From Jiangella ureilytica (GTDB taxonomy: Bacteria > Actinomycetota > Actinomycetes > Jiangellales > Jiangellaceae): a stretch of 64,000 nt of DNA. The notes below the pieces were generated by a model, which saw only the letters and a list, made by a program, of their open reading frames with translations, made no database searches and was not told where the DNA came from. Position numbers and translations under genes: made by a program. The stretch is taken from positions 1 to 64,000 of the forward strand of contig NZ_SMKL01000003.1 of NCBI RefSeq assembly GCF_004348545.1. The letters run 5' to 3'. Positions 50,411 to 59,729 of the stretch are shown piece after piece; the first letter of the stretch is position 1; the number at the start of each line of letters is the position of its first letter.

Positions 50411-53400
50411 TCAGGAGACGGGGCTACCCGCAGGACGCTCGGCGCGACGGCGGGTACGGCGCGGGCGCGCCGGCTCCGTCGTCTCGGCGGGCTGTCCCGT
50501 GGCGGCGGCCTCGACCTCGGCCGGGCCCGTCACCAGCGCCTGCGCGGGCGGCGGAGGCGGGGTCGACGACGATGTCGCCTCGGCCTCGGAGCCGGCCGGC
50601 GCCGGCGTGTCGTGCTCGCCGTGCCCGTTGCCGCCGTTGCCGATCGGCATGAGGTCCGCGGGCGAGGCCTCGCCGGGGCTGGCCGACGCCTCGAGCTTCG
50701 GCGTCAGCGCCTCGGCCGGCTGCGCCGCCGGGGCGGGCTCGGCCTTGCGCCGGCGGCCGCGCCGCTCGGAGCGGTTGCCGCGGCCGCCGTCGTCGGACCC
50801 GGACGAGCCGGAGCCGGACGAGCCGGAGCCGCCGCCGTTGGACGAGCCGCCGCCGGACTCGACCGGGTGCGCGTGGATGAGCAGGCCGCGGCCCTTGCAG
50901 TGCGGGCACGGCTCGCTGAACGCCTCGAGCAGGCCGGTACCGATGCGCTTGCGCGTCATCTGGACCAGGCCCAGCGACGTGACCTCGGCCACCTGGTGCT
51001 TCGTGCGGTCGCGACCGAGGCACTCGACCAGCCGGCGCAGCACGAGGTCGCGGTTGGCCTCGAGCACCATGTCGATGAAGTCGATGACGATGATGCCGCC
51101 GATGTCGCGCAGCCGCAGCTGGCGCACGATCTCTTCGGCCGCCTCGAGGTTGTTCTTGGTGACGGTCTCCTCGAGGTTGCCGCCGGAACCGGTGAACTTG
51201 CCCGTGTTGACGTCGACGACGGTCATGGCCTCGGTGCGGTCGATGACCAGCGAGCCGCCGCTGGGCAGCCAGACCTTGCGGTCCATGGCCTTGGCGATCT
51301 GCTCGTCGATGCGGAACGCGGCGAAGACGTCGTCGGTGCCGGTCCACTTCTCGACCCGCTCGCGCAGCGAGCCCGCCACGCTGGAGACGTACTCCTCGAT
51401 GGTGTCCCAAGCACGGGCGCCGGAGACCACGAGCCTGCTGAAGTCCTCGTTGAACAGGTCGCGGACGACCTTGATGGCGAGGTCGGGCTCACCGTGCAGC
51501 AGCTGCGGGGCGTTGCCGGAGGCGGCCTTCTTCTCCAGCGCCTCCCACTCGGCCTGCAGGCGGCCGACGTCGTTGGTCAGCTCCTCCTCGGACGCGCCCT
51601 CGGCGGCCGTGCGCACGATGACGCCGGCGTCCTCGGGAACGACCTGCTTGAGGATCTTCTTGAGCCGGGTGCGCTCGATGTCGGGGAGCTTGCGGCTGAT
51701 GCCGTTCATCGACCCGCCGGGCACGTACACGACGTAGCGGCCGGGCAGGCTGACCTGGCTGGTCAGCCGGGCGCCCTTGTGGCCGATGGGGTCCTTGGTG
51801 ACCTGCACCAGCACCGACTGGCCGGACTTGAGGACGTCCTCGATGCGCTTCGGGCCGTCGTTCTTGCCCAGGCCGGTCCAGTCGACCTCGCCGGCGTACA
51901 GGACGGCGTTGCGGCCGCGGCCGATGTCGACGAACGCCGCCTCCATGGCCGGCAACACGTTCTGCACCCGGCCGAGGTAGACGTTGCCGATGAGCGACTG
52001 CTGCGACGTGCGGCTGACGTAGTGCTCGACCAGCACGTCGTCCTCGAGCACGGCGATCTGGGTGAGGTCGCCGGACTGCCGGACCGCCATGACGCGGTCG
52101 ACGGCCTCGCGGCGGGCCAGGAACTCAGCCTCGGACAGGATGGGCGGACGGCGCCGGCCGGCCTCGCGGCCCTCGCGGCGGCGCTGCTTCTTCGCCTCGA
52201 GCCGGGTCGAGCCCTTGACCGACGTGACCTCGTCGTCGAGCTCGCGGGCCTCGCGGACCCGCACGACGGTGTTGGGCGGGTCGTCCGGGCGGGTCTCGTC
52301 GCCGTCGTCGTTGCGGCGACGCCGGCGACGGCGGCGGCGGCGGCTGCCGCCCTGCTCGTCGTCGGAGTCGGCCTGGTCGTCGTCGGACTCGCCGTGCGCG
52401 TCGTCGTCGGAGCCGTCCTCGGCCCGGTCCTCGTCGGCCTGGTCGTCGTCGGAGTCGGAGTCGCCGTCGGACGCGGAGTCGGCGTCGTCGGAACGGCGGC
52501 GCCGCCCGCGGCCCCCGCGACGGCGGCGTCGGCGGCGCGCGCCGTCGCCCTCGCCGTCGTCGTCGGAGTCGTCGTCGAGGGCGTCGGCGTCGGCGTCGGC
52601 CTCGGCGGTGGGCTCCTCCTCGGCCGTCTCATCGAGCTCGGCGTCGGGCTCGGCCTTGGCGCGGCGGCGGCCGCGGGCCGGCTGGGCGGCCTCGGGGTCG
52701 GGCGCGGCGAACAGCGGCGCGGCGGAGAACGCCGGGGGCTGGAACAGGACGGCGGAGGCGCGGGCCTCGGTGGCGGCGCTCTCGAGGCCGGACGGCGCGA
52801 ACGCCGGGGTCTCGGTGAGCAGGTCGTCGGTGGGGTCCACGACGGCGTCGGCGTCGGCCTCGGCCGGGAGCAGCTCGGGAGCGGGGTGCGTGGGCTTGCG
52901 CGACCGGGACCGCTTCCGCGGCGCGGGGACCTCGGCGGCGGGGGGCTCGGCCACGGTTACCGGCTCGGCCGCGACCGGATCGGCCGCGGCGGCGGCAGCG
53001 TCCGGCTCGGTGGCGACGGCGTCCGGGTCCGGCTCGGTGGCGACGGCGTCCGGGTCGGCACCCTGGGCGGGCAGCAGCGCCGGAGCGGTCTCGTCGGTCT
53101 CGGCGACCTCGGCCGCGGCGCCCTTGCGGGCGGTCCGCTTGGCCGGGGCCTTCTTGGCGGCCTTCTTCGCGGCGGTCTTCTTGGCCGCCGCCTTCCGCGC
53201 GCTCCTCTTCGCCGGCGCGGCGCCGTCGTCGGCGGCCGGGGCGTCGTCGCTGATCGCGGCGGCGGTCACCGGGGCGCCGGCGTCGTGGAGCGTGGGCTCG
53301 GCGGCCGGCGGGCCGGCGGCCCTGCTGGCGGCCCGCCGACGACGGGGCTGCGACGTCTCGGTGCCGGACGCGGCCGGCGCTGGCGAGTTGGTATCACCGG

Positions 53401-53425
53401 ACGTGCCGGGGTTCTCTTCTTGCAT
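50411..53425 (-). CDS. rne: Ribonuclease E/G
   Basis: 1004 aa endoribonuclease for rRNA maturation and mRNA decay. Residues 1 to about 440 are low complexity: Lys/Ala repeats (AAAKKTAAKKAAKKAP), ATEPDPDAV repeats and long Asp/Glu and Arg runs, the usual disordered actinobacterial N-terminal scaffold. The S1 domain starts near GNVYLGRVQNVLPAMEAAFVDIG; the catalytic Asp motifs VVDVNTGKF and VIDFIDM lie near 741 and 783; the zinc-link CPHCKGRG lies near 841. The C-terminal tail is again disordered. ATG 53425 follows GGAG nine bases away. Confidence 0.95.
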   Translation of the reverse strand: MQEENPGTSGDTNSPAPAASGTETSQPRRRRAASRAAGPPAAEPTLHDAGAPVTAAAISDDAPAADDGAAPAKRSARKAAAKKTAAKKAAKKAPAKRTARKGAAAEVAETDETAPALLPAQGADPDAVATEPDPDAVATEPDAAAAAADPVAAEPVTVAEPPAAEVPAPRKRSRSRKPTHPAPELLPAEADADAVVDPTDDLLTETPAFAPSGLESAATEARASAVLFQPPAFSAAPLFAAPDPEAAQPARGRRRAKAEPDAELDETAEEEPTAEADADADALDDDSDDDGEGDGARRRRRRRGGRGRRRRSDDADSASDGDSDSDDDQADEDRAEDGSDDDAHGESDDDQADSDDEQGGSRRRRRRRRRRNDDGDETRPDDPPNTVVRVREARELDDEVTSVKGSTRLEAKKQRRREGREAGRRRPPILSEAEFLARREAVDRVMAVRQSGDLTQIAVLEDDVLVEHYVSRTSQQSLIGNVYLGRVQNVLPAMEAAFVDIGRGRNAVLYAGEVDWTGLGKNDGPKRIEDVLKSGQSVLVQVTKDPIGHKGARLTSQVSLPGRYVVYVPGGSMNGISRKLPDIERTRLKKILKQVVPEDAGVIVRTAAEGASEEELTNDVGRLQAEWEALEKKAASGNAPQLLHGEPDLAIKVVRDLFNEDFSRLVVSGARAWDTIEEYVSSVAGSLRERVEKWTGTDDVFAAFRIDEQIAKAMDRKVWLPSGGSLVIDRTEAMTVVDVNTGKFTGSGGNLEETVTKNNLEAAEEIVRQLRLRDIGGIIVIDFIDMVLEANRDLVLRRLVECLGRDRTKHQVAEVTSLGLVQMTRKRIGTGLLEAFSEPCPHCKGRGLLIHAHPVESGGGSSNGGGSGSSGSGSSGSDDGGRGNRSERRGRRRKAEPAPAAQPAEALTPKLEASASPGEASPADLMPIGNGGNGHGEHDTPAPAGSEAEATSSSTPPPPPAQALVTGPAEVEAAATGQPAETTEPARPRRTRRRAERPAGSPVS

Positions 53426-53936
53426 GTGGTGCACTCCTGTCGGCCCGGCGGGCGGGGCGCCGCGCCGTGGCCGGCGCGCTGCAGCCCACTCGCTGGGGCA
53501 ATACATCGGGCCACCTGGAGCGCCCGGGACACGGCCGCCACAGGTGGAAAGCCTGTGATCGGCGACGTCCACCGGACCTGTGCGTCGTCAGGCCGTGCTC
53601 AGCGCCCGCCGCGGCGGCGCACCCTGTGCCGGGGGCCTCGCGGCTGGTCCGCGTGGGCGGGCCTACCGTGCCGAGCATCTCCGCGGGATCACCGTCGCCT
53701 GCCACTCACCGGGTGGGTGAGCCAGTGGCGCCGAGTCGAACACACGCGGGACGTCGGCGAGGACGTCGTCGGACCGAGCGGCGTGTACCGCTCGACCAGT
53801 TCCGAGTATCGCACATGTCCGCCTGAAAACCGTGACCACGGCGACTCCCCGCCCGTCGCATCGGCGCTGACCGGGGGGTATCGCCGCAGGTCAGCTTGGC
53901 TGCCTTACCGTGTGCCGCAGATCACGTGGGGCAATG
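53426..53936 (-). promoter_or_regulatory. 511-bp gap: long leader and probable promoter of rne
   Basis: There is no gene-like frame apart from the antisense shadow of rne. On the minus strand TGCGATACT (-10 GATACT at 53806-53811 preceded by TG) is the best promoter element seen. It would give an untranslated leader of about 375 nt with several GC-rich hairpins. Long structured leaders are known for RNase E autoregulation in enterobacteria; here this is inference. Confidence 0.4.
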
Positions 53937-54716
53937 TCACGTGTCGCGCCCGGGCGCGTCCGCCAGCGGATCGCTCAGCTCGCCCGTGGCGTCGTCCCAC
54001 TCCCCCTGGGCCAGCCGGGTCGCGCGCGGCGGCTCCGGCGGCTCGAAGCCGGCGACCAGACGCAGCCCGGCCAGCACCTCCTCGGGCCGCACCGTCGGCG
54101 ACTGGTGCCGCAGCACCGCCCGGAGCGTGACGGGGTCGGCCTCGGTGTCGGCCTCGAGCCGCAGCACGGCGGCCCGAGGGTCCAGCTCGCGCACGCCGTT
54201 CTTCGTCAGCCGCTCGACCGGCACCGAGCCGGCCGCCAGGAACGTCGCGGCCGCGTCGCGCACGTGCGCGGGTGTGGCGCCGGGGAGCTCGATCGCCCAG
54301 CTGGACGCGTGCAGCCGGTCGGCCAGCGCCCCGGGGCCCGCTTCCACCACCTCGACGACGTCGAGCCCCGGCGGCAGCGCGGCGTCGAGGGCGGCCCGGA
54401 TCTCGGCGGGGTCGCAGATCCGGGTGACGGCGAGCTCGAGGTACTCGGCTTCGCTGGCCGCCCCCGTGGGCGCGGCGCCGGCGTAGGACACCCGCGGATG
54501 CGGCGTGAACCCCTGTGACCAGGCCATGGGAACGTCGGCGCGGCGCAGCGCCCGCTCGAACGCGCGCTGGAAGTCGCGGTGGCTGGTGAACCGCAGCCGG
54601 CCGCGCTTGGCGAAGCGGACGCGGAGCTTCTGCACTGCGGGGAGCTGCTGGTGCGGCGCGCTGCTCAGGGGTCTGGTCCTCTCGGCGGTCGGGTGAACGG
54701 ATCGTCGTTCGATCAC
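53937..54716 (-). CDS. DUF2344 / TIGR03936 radical-SAM-linked protein
   Basis: 259 aa. Characteristic blocks: LRVRFAKRGRLRFTSHRDFQRAFERALRRADVP and MAWSQGFTPHPRVSYAGAAPTGAASEAEYLEL. In most actinobacteria this gene directly follows the TIGR03960 radical-SAM gene and precedes rne. Here two unrelated genes (54784-57010) lie between it and its partner. Function unknown; a role in RNA or protein modification with the radical-SAM enzyme is inferred. Confidence 0.9.
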   Translation of the reverse strand: MIERRSVHPTAERTRPLSSAPHQQLPAVQKLRVRFAKRGRLRFTSHRDFQRAFERALRRADVPMAWSQGFTPHPRVSYAGAAPTGAASEAEYLELAVTRICDPAEIRAALDAALPPGLDVVEVVEAGPGALADRLHASSWAIELPGATPAHVRDAAATFLAAGSVPVERLTKNGVRELDPRAAVLRLEADTEADPVTLRAVLRHQSPTVRPEEVLAGLRLVAGFEPPEPPRATRLAQGEWDDATGELSDPLADAPGRDT

Positions 54717-54783
54717 CCATTGTCACGCGCCCGCAGCGGGCGTACGTTCCATCCCAGTCATCTCGATGGTGGGGGGCAGAGCG

Positions 54784-56166
54784 ATGACGGATCTTCGCGA
54801 CGACGCGACGCTGGGCAGTCTGCGCTCGCTACTGGCCGGTGAGCTGCTGACGCCGGACTCACCGGGCTACGACGACGCCCGAGCCATCTTCAACGCCATG
54901 ATCGACCGGCGCCCGGCCCTCATCGTGCAGTGCGCCGGCCCGGCCGACGTCGCCCTGGCCGTGGCGTTCGCCCGCGAGCACGGCCTCGAAGTGGCGGTGC
55001 GCGGCGGCGGGCACAGCGTCTCCGGACAGGCGCTCACCGACGGCGGCCTGGTGGTCGACCTGCGCCGGATGAACGCCGTCGGTGTCGACCCCGAGGCCCG
55101 CACGGTCACCGTCGGCGGCGGCGCCACCATGGCCGATCTCGACCGCGCCTGCCGGCCGCACGGCCTGGCCACCACCGGCGGCCGGGTGTCGACCACCGGC
55201 GTCGGCGGCTTCGTGCTCGGCGGCGGGACCGGCTGGCTGGACCGGCTGTTCGGCCTGGCCTGCGACAACCTGCTCGAGGCCGAGGTGGTGACGGCCGACG
55301 GCGAGATCGTCCGGGCCGCCGAGGACAGCCATCCGGACCTGTTCTGGGCGCTGCACGGCGGCGGCGGCAACTTCGGCGTCGTCACCTCGATGACGCTGCG
55401 GCTGCATCCGCTGGAGGCGTCGACGCTCGGATTCCTGCTCTGGGAGCCCGCCCGCGGGCCCGAGATCGTGCGGATCTTCCGCGACGTGGTCCAGGCCGGT
55501 CCGGACACCCTCGGCGGCGGCGCGATCTACCTGACCGGCCCCGACGGCGAAGACTTCGTGCCCGCCGAGCTGGTCGGCCGGCTGGCGCTGGCGATCGTGC
55601 TGGTGCACGCCGGAACCGAGGCGTCGCTGCGCGAGGTGGCGGCCCCGCTGTTCGACGCCGCGCCCGCCGGCGCCATGGTGGCCGAGCTGCCCTACGACGA
55701 GCTGCAGGCCGCCCTCGACGACCCGCCCGGGTACCGCAACTACTGGTCCGCCGAGCACCTGGAGACGCTGCCCGACGAGGCGGTCGAGGCGTTCTGCGCC
55801 CAGGCGGCGGCCATGATCGTGCCGTCGGCGTCGCAGCACGTGCTGTTCAGCATGGGCGGCGCGATCGCCCGCGGGCCGCGTGGCTACCCGATCCCCTGGC
55901 GGCACGCCGCCTGGGTGGTGCACCCGTTCGGGCTGTGGACCGACCCCGCCGACGACGAGCGCGGCATCGCCTGGGCGCACGCCGTCTGCGCCGCCGTCCG
56001 GCCCTGGAGCACCGGCGCCGTCTACCTCAACTTCATCGGCGACGAGGGCCACAGCCGGGTGGTGTCCGGGTTCGGCACCGAGGGCTACACGCGGCTGGCC
56101 GCCGTCAAGGCCCGCTACGACCCCACGAACGTCTTCCGGCGCAACCACAACATCAAGCCGGCCTGA
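54784..56166 (+). CDS. FAD-linked oxidase (BBE-like, possibly bicovalent flavin family)
   Basis: 460 aa. PCMH-type FAD domain with a probable covalent-flavin His in RGGGHSVSG (near residue 81), the Gly-rich GGRVSTTGVGGFVLGGGTGWL loop, and a C-terminal BBE segment YDPTNVFRRNHNI. It oxidises sugars, alkaloids or phenolics; substrate unknown. ATG 54784 has GGGGGG eight bases upstream. No second-site Cys is obvious, so mono-covalent attachment is likely. It converges on the PhzF gene. Confidence 0.85.
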   Translation: MTDLRDDATLGSLRSLLAGELLTPDSPGYDDARAIFNAMIDRRPALIVQCAGPADVALAVAFAREHGLEVAVRGGGHSVSGQALTDGGLVVDLRRMNAVGVDPEARTVTVGGGATMADLDRACRPHGLATTGGRVSTTGVGGFVLGGGTGWLDRLFGLACDNLLEAEVVTADGEIVRAAEDSHPDLFWALHGGGGNFGVVTSMTLRLHPLEASTLGFLLWEPARGPEIVRIFRDVVQAGPDTLGGGAIYLTGPDGEDFVPAELVGRLALAIVLVHAGTEASLREVAAPLFDAAPAGAMVAELPYDELQAALDDPPGYRNYWSAEHLETLPDEAVEAFCAQAAAMIVPSASQHVLFSMGGAIARGPRGYPIPWRHAAWVVHPFGLWTDPADDERGIAWAHAVCAAVRPWSTGAVYLNFIGDEGHSRVVSGFGTEGYTRLAAVKARYDPTNVFRRNHNIKPA

Positions 56167-56185
56167 CGCCGTCGTCGATCGATGG

Positions 56186-57010
56186 TCAGACGGCGCGCAG
56201 CTCGCCCTCGAGGACGGTGTGGGCGCGCCCGGTGAGCGCGACGGTGTCGCCGCGCGTGGCCACCTGGACGGTGCCGCCCCGGGCCGACAGCTGCACGCCG
56301 GTCAGGGGCGCGCCTTCGGGCCGGCCGAGCTCCTTGGCCCAGTACGGCCCCAGCACGCAGTGCGCCGACCCCGTGACCGGGTCCTCCGGCACGCCGACGG
56401 CCGGGGCGAAATAGCGCGAGACGAAGTCGTACGGCGCTTCGTCGTCGCCCCGGGCGGTCACGATGACTCCGCGCGCCTCGACGGCGGCCAGCGCACCGAG
56501 ATCGGGGGCGAGGGCGCGGACGGCGGCCTCGTCGGTGACTGCCACGAGAACGTCGAACCGGCTGCGCCCCGTCCACACCGGGGTGACGCCGAGCGCCTCG
56601 GCCAGGCCGGCGGGCAGGGGGGCGGGCTCGGGAGGCAGCGCCGGGAACTCCATGGTGACGGTGCCGGCGCGGTCGCGGTGGACCGTGAGGACCCCGCTGC
56701 GGGTGCTGAACCGGATGGGGCCGGCCTCGCCCCGCTCGAACAGCACGTGCGCCGTCGCCAGGGTCGCGTGGCCGCACAGGTCGACCTCGACCGCGGGCGT
56801 GAACCAGCGCAGCCGGTAGTCGACGGCCGGGGTCGCCCGGGCCGCCTCGTCGCCCTCGACCGGCTCGACGAACGCCGTCTCGGAATGCTTCAGCTCCGCC
56901 GCGACGGACTGCATCCACTCGTCGGTGACCGGGCGGTCCAGCAGGCAGACGCCCGCGGGGTTGCCGCCGAAGGGGCGATCGGTGAACGCGTCGACGACGA
57001 GGATCCGCAC
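56186..57010 (-). CDS. PhzF-family isomerase/epimerase-like protein
   Basis: 274 aa, diaminopimelate-epimerase fold in two halves. N-terminal block VDAFTDRPFGGNPAGVCLLD; the catalytic-type Glu lies in LKHSETAFVEP. GHATLATAHVLFE is also conserved. It belongs to the broad PhzF/YddE group; phenazine synthesis is not implied, since no other phz genes are present. Confidence 0.9.
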   Translation of the reverse strand: MRILVVDAFTDRPFGGNPAGVCLLDRPVTDEWMQSVAAELKHSETAFVEPVEGDEAARATPAVDYRLRWFTPAVEVDLCGHATLATAHVLFERGEAGPIRFSTRSGVLTVHRDRAGTVTMEFPALPPEPAPLPAGLAEALGVTPVWTGRSRFDVLVAVTDEAAVRALAPDLGALAAVEARGVIVTARGDDEAPYDFVSRYFAPAVGVPEDPVTGSAHCVLGPYWAKELGRPEGAPLTGVQLSARGGTVQVATRGDTVALTGRAHTVLEGELRAV

Positions 57011-57065
57011 GTCTCCAGCGTACGAGCCCCGGCCCGCAAGATCACCCGCGATCCCACTGGTCCGG

Positions 57066-57084
57066 AATGACCAGGTTCACCGCG
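57066..57084 (+). repeat. Half-site related to the 15745-15930 inverted repeat
   Basis: AATGACCAGGTTCACCGCG matches 17 of 19 bases of the outer arm beginning at 15745. It lies 18 bp from inverted-repeat copy 3, in the 226-bp gap between PhzF and the radical-SAM gene. Confidence 0.5.
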
Positions 57085-57101
57085 CGACACACCCACCGCG
57101 C

Positions 57102-57173
57102 GTCGATCGTGGAGTGAGCGGGCCATTGCGGTCCGGAATGTCCGGTGGCCACCGCAGGATCTCCACGATCAAC
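57102..57173. repeat. Intergenic inverted repeat element, copy 3 of 3
   Basis: The arms GTCGATCGTGGAG (57102-57114) and CTCCACGATCAAC (57161-57173) match at 12 of 13 positions. The interior contains CCGGAATGTCCG, also found in the reverse complement of copy 1. It lies downstream of the radical-SAM gene and upstream of PhzF. Confidence 0.7.
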
Positions 57174-57236
57174 GTCGGCCGGTCGCGCGGCGCAGTGGCC
57201 GGATGCCGACGATCAGCTGTCGCACGACCACGGCCG

Positions 57237-59159
57237 TCAGACCGGGGTGAGCGGGAGTAGCGTCCGGCCGGTCGGGCCGGTCTGGATCTCGGTGCCCATC
57301 TGGGGGCAGACCCCGCAGTCGAAGCAGGGGGTCCAGCGGCAGTCGTCGAGCTCGACCTCGTCGAGGGCGTCCTGCCAGTCGTCCCAGAGCCAGTCGCGGT
57401 CGAGGCCGCTGTCGAGGTGGTCCCAGGGCAGCACCTCGTCGCGGTCGCGCTCGCGCGTCGTGTACCAGGCGAGGTCGACCGGCTCGCCGGCCAGCGCCGT
57501 CTCGGTGCAGGCGACCCAGCGGGCATAGGAGAAGTGCTCGCCCCACCCGTCGAAGCGGCCGCCGTCGTCCCACACCGCCTTGATGACGCGGCCGACGCGG
57601 CGATCGCCGCGGGAGAGCAGGCCCTCGATCATGCTCGGCTTGCCCTCGTGGTAGCGCAGCCCGATGGCCTTCCCGAACTGGCGGTCGGACTTCACCGTCT
57701 CGCGCAGCTTGCGCAGCCGGGCGTCCACCACCTCGTGCGAGGCCTGCGCGGCCCACTGGAACGGCGTGTGCGGCTTGGGCACGAACCCGCCGATGGACAC
57801 CGTGCAGCGGATGTCGCTGCGGCCCGACGCCTTGCGGCCGGCCTCGATGACCCGCTTCGCGAGGTCGGCGATGGCCAGCACGTCCTCGTCGGTCTCGGTG
57901 GGAAGCCCGCACATGAAGTAGAGCTTCACCTGCCGCCAGCCGCTGCCGTAGGCGGTGCTGACGGTGCGGATGAGGTCGTCCTCGCTGACCATCTTGTTGA
58001 TGACGCGGCGCATGCGCTCGGTGCCGCCCTCGGGGGCGAACGTCAGGCCGGAGCGGCGGCCGTTGCGCGACAGCTCGTCGGCCAGGGTGACGTTGAACGC
58101 GTCGACGCGGGTCGACGGCAGTGACAGCGAGGTGTTGGTGCCCTCGTACCGGTCGGCCAGGCCCTTCGCGATCTCGCCGATCTCGGAATGGTCGGCGCTC
58201 GACAGCGACAGCAGCCCCACCTCGGTGAAGCCGGAGTTCGTCAGGCCCTCGGCCACCATGGCGCCGACGGTGTCGATCGAGCGTTCGCGTACGGGCCGGG
58301 TGATCATGCCGGCCTGGCAGAACCGGCAGCCGCGCGTGCAGCCGCGGAAGATCTCGACGCTGTAGCGCTCGTGGACGGTCTCGGCCAGCGGCACCAGTGG
58401 CTTGCGCGGGTAGGGCCACTGGTCGAGGTCCATGACGGTGTGCTTGCGGACGGTGTCCGGCACGCCGGGACGATTCGGCGCCACGGCCGCGATGGCGCCG
58501 TCCGGCCGGTAGGTGACGTCGTAGAACTTCGGCACGTACACGCCGCCGCCGGCGGCCAGCCGCAGCAGCAGCTCGTCGCGGCCGCCGGGCCGGCCCTCGG
58601 CCTTCCACTCGCGGACCACCTCGGTGATCGCGAGCACGATCTCCTCGCCGTCGCCCAGCACGGCGGCGTCGAGGAAGTCGGCGACCGGCTCGGGGTTGAA
58701 CGCCGAATGCCCGCCCGCGATGACGACGGGGTGGTCGTCGCCGCGGTCGGTGGCCAGCAGCGGTATGCCGGCGAGGTCGAGCGCCGTCAGCAGGTTCGTG
58801 TAGCCGAGCTCCGTGGCGAACGAGACGCCCAGCAGGTCGAACGCGCCGACCGGGCGGTGCGCGTCGACGGTGAACTGGCCGATGCCGTGCTCGCGCATGA
58901 GCTTCTCGAGGTCGGGCCAGACGGCGTACGTGCGCTCGGCGAGCACGCCGTCCTGCTCGTTGAGCACCTCGTACAGGATCTGGACGCCCTGGTTGGGCAG
59001 CCCCACCTCGTAGGCGTCGGGATACATGAGCGCCCACCGGACCTGCGCGCCGTCCCAGTCCTTGACCGTCGCCCCGAGCTCGCCGCCGACGTACTGGATG
59101 GGCTTGGCCACCCTGGCCAGCAACGGCTCGAGCTGCTCGAACAGGGACTCGACGGGCAT
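57237..59159 (-). CDS. B12-binding-like radical SAM protein (TIGR03960 family)
   Basis: 640 aa. The N-terminal Rossmann/B12-like region (about 60-220) is followed by a radical-SAM core with the 4Fe-4S ligands Cys274, Cys278, Cys281 (GCTRGCRFCQ). The C-terminal CFDCGVCP offers further Cys ligands. It is the usual partner of DUF2344 (TIGR03936), in many actinobacteria as one operon upstream of rne. Substrate unknown. Start MPVESLFEQLEP after AGGA. Confidence 0.92.
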   Translation of the reverse strand: MPVESLFEQLEPLLARVAKPIQYVGGELGATVKDWDGAQVRWALMYPDAYEVGLPNQGVQILYEVLNEQDGVLAERTYAVWPDLEKLMREHGIGQFTVDAHRPVGAFDLLGVSFATELGYTNLLTALDLAGIPLLATDRGDDHPVVIAGGHSAFNPEPVADFLDAAVLGDGEEIVLAITEVVREWKAEGRPGGRDELLLRLAAGGGVYVPKFYDVTYRPDGAIAAVAPNRPGVPDTVRKHTVMDLDQWPYPRKPLVPLAETVHERYSVEIFRGCTRGCRFCQAGMITRPVRERSIDTVGAMVAEGLTNSGFTEVGLLSLSSADHSEIGEIAKGLADRYEGTNTSLSLPSTRVDAFNVTLADELSRNGRRSGLTFAPEGGTERMRRVINKMVSEDDLIRTVSTAYGSGWRQVKLYFMCGLPTETDEDVLAIADLAKRVIEAGRKASGRSDIRCTVSIGGFVPKPHTPFQWAAQASHEVVDARLRKLRETVKSDRQFGKAIGLRYHEGKPSMIEGLLSRGDRRVGRVIKAVWDDGGRFDGWGEHFSYARWVACTETALAGEPVDLAWYTTRERDRDEVLPWDHLDSGLDRDWLWDDWQDALDEVELDDCRWTPCFDCGVCPQMGTEIQTGPTGRTLLPLTPV

Positions 59160-59273
59160 GGAGGTCCTACTCACGGGTGGTCGTGTGTGGTCACGGGTAT
59201 GGTAACCATCGAGAAGGACCGGGTCTGGGGCACGACCGGACATCCCACTCGTCTGCGATGAGAGGCAGCAGGA

Positions 59274-59729
59274 ATGACCGAGCACGACGGTGCCCGCCCG
59301 ATCCACACCGCGCCCGACTCCACCCACGTGGTCACCGACGGCTTCGCGCCGTCGCCGCACGAGACCCGGCCGCTGGAGCTGCACCCCGACCGCCCCGGCG
59401 TCGACACCGCGCCCGACATCGTCGCGTTGCCCGATCCGCAGAACCCCGGGCCCCGGCCGCCGGGCGACCCCGGCACGGCGAGCCGCGAGGAGCTCGAGAT
59501 GGCGCTGCGCCGGGCCCAGCTGGTCGCCGACGACTGCGCGTCGCTGCTCGACCCCGCCCAGCGGGCCATGGAGGAGGGCGCCTGGGTGAGCCGGCTGGCC
59601 GACGAGTTCTCCACCGGGCTGACGGTGCATGCCCGGCTCGCGGGCAGCATCGCCGACAGCTGCGTCGAGACCGTCCAGATCGCGCTCGACACCCGCGGCG
59701 ACGACGACCCGCTGGAGGTGCACGCGTGA
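59274..59729 (+). CDS. WXG100-like helical protein of a T7SS-like locus
   Basis: 151 aa. A disordered Pro/Asp-rich N terminus (1-70) precedes a helical hairpin (about 70-145: REELEMALRRAQLVADDCASLL ... WVSRLADEFSTGLTVHARLAGSIADSCVETVQIAL) of WXG100/ESAT-6-like length. The central EGAWV replaces the strict WxG turn. Its stop overlaps the next start (TGATG). The convergent EccC-like ATPase supports a type VII secretion role, by inference. Confidence 0.65.
   Translation: MTEHDGARPIHTAPDSTHVVTDGFAPSPHETRPLELHPDRPGVDTAPDIVALPDPQNPGPRPPGDPGTASREELEMALRRAQLVADDCASLLDPAQRAMEEGAWVSRLADEFSTGLTVHARLAGSIADSCVETVQIALDTRGDDDPLEVHA

Noticed and set aside
52300-53200. Possible tandem DNA repeats in the rne N-terminal region
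   Set aside because: They reflect amino-acid runs (Asp/Glu, Arg, Lys/Ala) of a disordered segment usual for actinobacterial RNase E; no independent element.
50612-54130. Plus-strand open frame of 1172 codons over rne
   Set aside because: It is the antisense shadow of the low-complexity RNase E/G gene; its Val/Gly/Leu-rich composition is what GC-rich antisense frames give.
56186-57010. Phenazine biosynthesis locus
   Set aside because: Only a PhzF-fold gene is present; PhzF/YddE proteins are widespread and no other phz genes are nearby.
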